From NCBI RefSeq assembly GCF_037975245.1, contig NC_092564.1:300601-364600 (forward strand): a DNA stretch of 64,000 nucleotides, in the 5' to 3' direction. Under the pieces are notes generated by a model, which was given only the letters and a program-made list of their open reading frames with translations, did no database searches and was not told where the DNA came from. This stretch comes from Apostichopus japonicus. Its lineage: Eukaryota > Echinodermata > Holothuroidea > Aspidochirotida > Stichopodidae. A program made the position numbers and the translations under genes. Shown one piece after another: positions 62,801 to 64,000 of the stretch; position 1 is the stretch's first letter, and each line of letters opens with the position of its first letter.

Positions 62801-63460
62801 CTGTTTAAGAGCTCAATTGGATATTTATATGGTCTGATCCAATGGCAATAGAGGTGGAGAGAAACATAAGTAGCGGCGGCAGTGCAATGTAAGTAGTGAT
62901 GTTAATTATATAAAGTTATTAACAAGTTAGATGAAAGAAACAAAAGCAAATAGAAATTATTGAGGAAGGTTTTACACCTATGTATTTGAACATGAAAACA
63001 CTGTCAGTGGAAAATATAATTCATTTATCATAGCATCCAATATGTAATTTCTTGAAAATCGCGATACACAAGGTAAACAATTTTTCCGGGTGCCGGGATA
63101 CCCAAGGGGTAACGGCTCTCGGGTACCCTGTTCCTGATAAACACTAATGCTGACTTGGAGCAGCAAAACAGTCCCCAACCATATAGAGGTAATGGTTAGT
63201 ATGAGGGTCATCCAATTATATGTGAACATTATATGAATTTAGTCAGTGACTTTTATCATCTATTTCAGTAAATGTGATCAACCTAAATATTTCTTGCAAA
63301 CTTAACAGGAAATTGCAGCACCTTGAAGAAGGCAAGTGCCTTGAGAATGATTCATGTAAGGAGCACTGTAAACACCAGAGGTTGCTGACCTCAAGCCAGT
63401 TATTTTCATTCAGTGCTGATTTGAACTCTGTCAAGGAAGTAACAAGTATACTACCAGCAG
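32722..63460 (+). CDS. ESPL1: Separase (extra spindle pole bodies-like 1), 14 exons, 3' end outside the window
   Basis: Separase is the CD-clan cysteine protease that cuts the cohesin kleisin Rad21/Scc1 at anaphase and is held inactive by securin and Cdk1-cyclin B. Fourteen exons join in phase into 1,857 codons plus one base. Recognition rests on several blocks in the family's order: helical TPR-like repeats (residues about 34-1060; REAKYYCQEGLNLS near 1030), EDCVCNSC (C1160, C1162, C1165) matching the vertebrate CxCxxC element, a charged linker (about 1350-1720), and RKICQLLALCLG with SVTLRHQ (about 1762-1796), a well-conserved block before the protease domain. Animal separases are about 2,100-2,200 residues, so the catalytic His and Cys lie roughly 300-400 residues past the edge. 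The start could be M1 (32722) or M7 (32740). Introns range from about 0.3 to 6.3 kb and carry many transposons. Confidence 0.93.
32821..34565 (+). other. Separase intron 1, 5' part, with two related segments
   Basis: Segments at about 33120-33430 and 33960-34230 are paralogous. Both contain GATACCAAATTCAGGATGAT, GAAAATAACAT, GGATGGTTAG and GTTAAGCTGCTTATAA, and both are preceded by TTTCCGC-type motifs. A reversed piece with the same TTCCGCAC motifs is at 33790-33880. Confidence 0.6.
34566..35135. mobile_element. hAT-like element, CAGGCCTCGACA family, 570 bp (intron 1)
   Basis: The left end is CAGGCCTCGACAATGGCGAC, and the right end reversed is CAGGCCTTGACAATTT. The 8-bp duplication GTAGACAT is identical at 34558-34565 and 35136-35143, so the element ends at the G of 35135. 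Repeated GGCGAGTA/GGCGAGC/GCGACT motifs lie near both ends. No coding capacity. It is the shorter relative of 22309-23957. Confidence 0.92.
35144..39075 (+). other. Separase intron 1, 3' part
   Basis: At 37501-37519 and 37632-37670 two hairpins share the arm ATGGAGC/GCTCCAT and the flank AATCATGGAGCT. From about 37850 to 38990 there are degenerate repeat units with AGGTCACATGATCAAAG-like, AAACTTGGTGG-like and ATCAGA-type segments. A CpG-containing patch at 36400-36620 has a 27-codon frame only. No additional exon was accepted, although the length leaves room for one. Confidence 0.5.
39076..40513 (+). CDS. ESPL1: Separase exon 2 (residues 34-513), large N-terminal helical exon
   Basis: The acceptor is TTTTGTTTTCAG|TGTCAT and the donor TTAG|GTAATA, leaving one base of a Gly codon. 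The 479 codons are rich in Leu, His and Lys with repeated amphipathic helices, as in the HEAT/TPR-like N-terminal domain that binds securin. The segment STLHLYIDILTHMKQYY near the end aligns with the vertebrate LHLYTVVVYDF region. A basic patch GTKKKGKKIQ occurs at about residue 343. A downstream in-frame stop at 40528 is intronic. Confidence 0.9.
40882..41024 (+). CDS. ESPL1: Separase exon 3 (residues 513-560)
   Basis: The acceptor CATATAG|GTAATG completes the Gly codon begun in exon 2, and the donor is GAAAAG|GTAGTT in phase 0. The peptide NVSYNLGLVLYQKQIYDSAE aligns with the family's TSNLAYSFYSHKLY..A region, a TPR-like pair of helices. Confidence 0.9.
41025..43112 (+). other. Separase intron 3, nothing further recognised
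   Basis: Two kilobases of AT-rich intron. Short unsupported frames only, including two tandem copies of TTTAGGAATGAAACCCA near 41554-41585. Confidence 0.6.
43113..43321 (+). CDS. ESPL1: Separase exon 4 (residues 561-630)
   Basis: The acceptor is ATTAACAG|GTTAAC and the donor CGGAGCAG|GTATGT, phase 2. The peptide runs VNLWNKFELQLDCQRR, SALLTIATVLMYSIKDEQ, KWLEFWWKVKRDLAKK. The W/F-V-K segment aligns with the vertebrate TFWVRVKMDAA stretch. Confidence 0.9.
43390..43760. repeat. Interspersed repeat in intron 4, inverted relative of 6.8 and 49.1 kb
   Basis: The segment CTACTATACTAGTGTAG with CGTCCCGTAA is the reverse of 6790-6880. ATATCCTTTTCAGTATCAGA with TTCTGATCAAAACCATGATT is the reverse of 49070-49180 and resembles 22260-22290. 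Probably one degraded DNA transposon family. Confidence 0.5.
43817..44165. mobile_element. Rearranged ends of the TAGTGTTT hAT-like family (intron 4)
   Basis: From 43817, TAGTGTTTACACTGG and the following GGTACCCGAGAACCGTTACC match the right end of the element at 62197-63146 in reverse. At about 44094 a left end begins in forward orientation (GAGTGTTTACACGGG, TACCCGCCCGAAGCGATACT). The two pieces abut, so this is not a simple insertion but a rearranged or nested pair. No target duplication was resolved. Confidence 0.65.
44166..44540. repeat. Repeat fragment with CTTGGGGTTTG and GGACGCA motifs
   Basis: CCTAGTTGTGAGTGTGTGTA and CTTGGGGTTTGTTCT match 7104-7140. Further GCGTCC/GGACGC motifs resemble 6850-6910. 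It is noncoding intron sequence. Confidence 0.5.
44545..45486 (-). mobile_element. TTAA-flanked element, second copy, in separase intron 4
   Basis: TTAA flanks both sides (44541-44544 and 45487-45490). The ends AGGATTGTCTGGTGG and, in reverse, AGGTATTGTCTGGTGG match the 9.8-kb element. The body is the reverse complement of that element but has only one 276-bp unit, giving 942 bp. No transposase. Confidence 0.85.
45491..47059 (+). other. Separase intron 4, 3' part, nothing further recognised
   Basis: AT-rich intronic sequence without supported features. Confidence 0.6.
47060..47167 (+). CDS. ESPL1: Separase exon 5 (residues 630-666)
   Basis: The acceptor is CTTGGTAG|AACTAT, completing AGA, and the donor CAAAA|GTGAGT is in phase 2. 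The peptide TILDVVKELDSNILDDF, LLEEELTLYEQQK aligns with the vertebrate ETLALLLREELQAYK segment. Confidence 0.88.
47168..47971 (+). other. Separase intron 5
   Basis: About 0.8 kb of AT-rich intron. Repeated GTACATACATGTACAATGTA-like alternating sequence occurs near 47785-47835. Nothing else seen. Confidence 0.6.
47972..48112 (+). CDS. ESPL1: Separase exon 6 (residues 666-713)
   Basis: The acceptor is TCTTTTGAG|GCATG, completing AAG, and the donor GACAA|GTAATT is in phase 2. The peptide EEYAVVCDLLDIF and AERALILIKLSHLLR aligns well with the vertebrate ERFNIICDLLELS and ATHLVELAQVLC helices. Confidence 0.9.
48420..49240. repeat. Interspersed repeat in intron 6, inverted relative of 7.0 and 43.6 kb
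   Basis: GAATGAACATCTTTCATTAT with AACCCCAAGTACACCCTGA is the reverse of 7050-7130. TTGATCAGAAAATG, GGGAGCTAACA and GAAAAGGATATTACATCTCA are the reverse of 43640-43745. A short GC-richer piece at 48433-48475 (GGCGGCGACGACCGCCATCG) gives chance frames on both strands. Confidence 0.5.
50035..50110. repeat. 44-bp direct duplication with CGCGGGAAATTTTGG
   Basis: CGCGGGAAATTTTGG followed by GCAGAGATAAAAAAA occurs at 50035 and 50079. A related CCCGGGAAATTTCAGTGG precedes at 50015. The complement TTTCCCGCG matches the E2F consensus, but it lies inside the transposon and may be fortuitous. Confidence 0.7.
52027..52345. repeat. Array of CGTCCGGATTATCGGAC motifs near the transposon's right end
   Basis: Exact copies lie at 52027-52043, 52122-52138 and 52217-52233 (95 bp apart), and a partial copy (CGTCCGGATTA) at 52329. 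The motif is an interrupted palindrome, GTCCG-N6-CGGAC. Regular spacing near a terminus suggests transposase-binding sites; this is inference. Confidence 0.8.
52826..53025 (+). repeat. 50-bp minisatellite, four copies, just upstream of exon 7
   Basis: The unit starts TGCCATTCATTCAGACTCTT and ends TTCTTCTACTAGTGGTG. Four copies start at 52826, 52876, 52926 and 52976 and look identical. The last copy ends 75 bp before the exon 7 boundary. Confidence 0.95.
53101..53245 (+). CDS. ESPL1: Separase exon 7 (residues 713-761)
   Basis: The acceptor is TTCTCCTCAG|CACACC, completing AAC, and the donor TTTGAG|GTATGT is in phase 0. The peptide TPLECLDTSIALIQDELEQM and AKFWTYVCYFE aligns with the vertebrate CSALDAIREALQLLD and ALLWLYICTLE. 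Confidence 0.9.
53735..53938 (+). CDS. ESPL1: Separase exon 8 (residues 762-829)
   Basis: The acceptor is TTTATTGCAG|GAAAAT and the donor AAGCTG|GTAAAT, phase 0 at both ends. The peptide PLQIALQLWESVFADSRN aligns with the TPR-like CLDQALALWKELL segment. SLSCLSKISEIFGLQKL follows. Confidence 0.9.
53939..54949 (+). other. Separase intron 8
   Basis: One kilobase of AT-rich intron. A small direct duplication, ATATTTCTGAAGGTTTTATT then ATATCTCTGAAGGTTTTATT, lies near 54761-54810. No other feature. Confidence 0.6.
54950..55195 (+). CDS. ESPL1: Separase exon 9 (residues 830-911)
   Basis: The acceptor is TTCACACAG|CCTCTA and the donor GACAAT|GTAAGT, phase 0. The peptide QVKALTLTAHLSELIEDW, LSGVMSTLGMLDEASVILYK and DDQLYLQCCLFKAQIFLY forms TPR-like helices aligning with the vertebrate MQALEVLLLLRIVSERL region. 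Confidence 0.9.
55196..56155 (+). other. Separase intron 9
   Basis: About 1 kb of AT-rich intron, nothing recognised. Confidence 0.6.
56156..56432 (+). CDS. ESPL1: Separase exon 10 (residues 912-1004)
   Basis: The acceptor is TTTAATTATAG|AGAAAG and the donor GAACTCT|GTAAGT, phase 1. The peptide NLTKLLKLTSQMCHN and FISAETKLLIARYIATSA aligns with the vertebrate GVSLLLSVLRD and WYLLRVQVLQLVAAYLS. An acidic insert (NEEDDKGLDIDGE) follows. Confidence 0.88.
56433..57028 (+). other. Separase intron 10
   Basis: About 0.6 kb of AT-rich intron, nothing recognised. Confidence 0.6.
57029..57188 (+). CDS. ESPL1: Separase exon 11 (residues 1004-1057)
   Basis: The acceptor is TATTTGCAG|ATGGCA, completing TAT, and the donor CCCAGATG|GTTAGT is in phase 2. 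WLALQKVLESLLLVSELY, GCVREAKYYCQEGLNLSQ and NLPRW closely follow the vertebrate pattern WQVLSEVLSCSEKLVCHLG, SVSEAKAFCLEALKLT, QIPRQ. This is one of the strongest matches. Confidence 0.93.
57520..59564 (+). CDS. ESPL1: Separase exon 12 (residues 1057-1739): CxCxxC element and linker
   Basis: The acceptor is TTTTCTTGTGCAG|GATTGC and the donor GATGTTATAG|GTAAAA, phase 1. The exon encodes 681 codons. At 1155-1165 SHAEDCVCNSC matches the vertebrate SHSPTCDCSLC element, with an SP dipeptide at 1150. Residues 1166-1345 are helical. From about 1350 the chain is disordered and charged: two 40-residue repeats (1478-1555), short VKQSEE repeats, RRRGRP (1601-1606), then an acidic region containing SDESFR (1626-1631), FDDHDDDEVEDE, and IELPR (1684-1688). 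In vertebrates this linker contains the self-cleavage sites. An 834-bp antisense frame (58456-59289) is a by-product of codon bias here. Confidence 0.93.
58774..59011 (+). repeat. 120-bp in-frame tandem duplication in exon 12
   Basis: GGAAGAGGAAAGAAGCAAAC occurs at 58781 and again at 58901, and the next ~95 bases match with two or so differences. The unit encodes 40 residues containing RGKKQTSAPTVNKSSGSKK. A partial third trace (ACAGAAGTAAATCCAGCTCT) lies at 59057. The near-identity at DNA level indicates recent duplication. Confidence 0.93.
59565..61726 (+). other. Separase intron 12 with AT-only tract
   Basis: A TATA-type low-complexity tract occupies about 59765-60000. The remainder is AT-rich without recognised exons or transposon ends. 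Confidence 0.65.
61727..61931 (+). CDS. ESPL1: Separase exon 13 (residues 1739-1807), conserved pre-catalytic block
   Basis: The acceptor is TTCATTCCAG|GTATTG, completing GGT, and the donor AAATTAAG|GTAAGG is in phase 2. The peptide AVKFLEEALVLLRKTAPNP, RKICQLLALCLGEKQP, EYLSQSMSVTLRHQKLT is the clearest family signature in the window. Vertebrate separases have the pattern LCRxLALCLGxRDP and SVSITCRHQLLT at this place, beginning the conserved C-terminal half. Confidence 0.95.
62197..63146. mobile_element. hAT-like element, TAGTGTTT family, 950 bp (intron 13)
   Basis: The left end TAGTGTTTTCACGGGGTACC and the reversed right end TAGTGTTTATCAGG are followed by GGTACCCG motifs on both sides. The 8-bp flanks ATGCTAAC (62189-62196) and ATGCTGAC (63147-63154) differ at one base. 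Inside, a segment with GACCTAGTGTGGTGTTAGGC and CATGTGGT-GAAGAT is repeated three times (about 62295-62580). No transposase. A rearranged relative is in intron 4. Confidence 0.82.
63309..63460 (+). CDS. ESPL1: Separase exon 14 (residues 1807-1858), last exon visible
   Basis: The acceptor is ACTTAACAG|GAAATT, completing AGG, and the donor CCAGCAG|GTGAGA is in phase 1. The peptide KLQHLEEGKC, LLTSSQLFSFSADLNSV and SILPAG aligns with the vertebrate stretch that ends RIQRLFSFRAL and LIPSG. The next exon must supply two bases to complete Gly, and was not found before the window ends. Confidence 0.88.
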
Positions 63461-64000
63461 GTGAGAACCTTGTTCAATAATATCATTAATTGATATTTAC
63501 GAACAGTTCTTTACATTTCAACATGCTTTTGAAATTGGTAATTAGTAAAATAAATCATTCAGGCCCAGTACTGTGACACTTTTCTATATAACTGCAATGT
63601 TCGGCTTGAGGTGAGTTTTAGGGTTACATGTTACTGATATGTCTTTGATACGTTGACATACTTTTGAGACATTTATTCACTCGTTACTAAAAGTGATATT
63701 TAATTTAGGCTATATCATGAGAATGTATGCTTTCTTTGTTTCATGTTTGGGTTGTACTTAGAACCTCCATTCAATGTATGATTAAAAACATCAGTGAAAT
63801 TGACAGGTAACTTGATAACACTGATAGCATTTCACCCTATTTGACTCAACCTTTGCATGTAGTTGGTGTTGAATTGGCAATGTGTCAACATTAACCGGAC
63901 TAAGCACCAACATCTTTCTGATGTAATCGGTATGAAGAAAGTCAAAAAGCATAACATGGATTTAAATATACCATTATTATTAGGTACATGCATAAAATAT
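63461..64000 (+). other. Separase intron 14 (start)
   Basis: AT-rich intron continuing past the window. No exon with the required phase and the family's next conserved stretch was seen. Confidence 0.6.

Overview
The window is animal genomic DNA: short exons with GT-AG introns, a low coding fraction, many DNA transposons and AT-rich spacers. Frequent TAGGCCTAG-type motifs (dense at 26.9-27.7 kb) and the style of the repeats suggest a marine invertebrate deuterostome, most likely an echinoderm. That placement is an impression from repeat style and is not proven.

One protein-coding gene can be read with confidence. It lies on the plus strand from about 32.7 kb to beyond the right edge and encodes separase (ESPL1), the cohesin-cleaving protease of anaphase. 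Fourteen coding exons (32722-63460) join with consistent phases into 1,857 codons. They cover the helical N-terminal array, the CxCxxC element, a long basic/acidic disordered linker with a 40-residue duplication, an AT-hook-like RRRGRP and candidate separase self-cleavage sites, and the start of the conserved C-terminal half (RKICQLLALCLG). The catalytic His/Cys domain lies outside the window.

The first 32 kb is gene-poor and repeat-rich. It holds a 67-bp minisatellite (7.2-7.85 kb), degenerate TGACCT-rich repeats, a TTAA-flanked element with an internally triplicated 276-bp unit (9.8-11.4 kb), a decayed THAP domain (15.0-15.3 kb), several hAT-like elements with 8-bp target duplications, a tRNA-like palindromic repeat (28.3-28.85 kb) and a dead Penelope-like retroelement split by a hAT insertion (28.9-30.9 kb). 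A possible first coding exon of an unidentified leftward gene is at 27816-27970.

The separase introns are also full of transposons: a hAT-like element in intron 1, repeats and a TTAA element in intron 4, a 3.08-kb TA-flanked element and a 50-bp minisatellite in intron 6, and a hAT-like element in intron 13. No rRNA, functional tRNA gene, CRISPR array or bacterial-type operon was seen.
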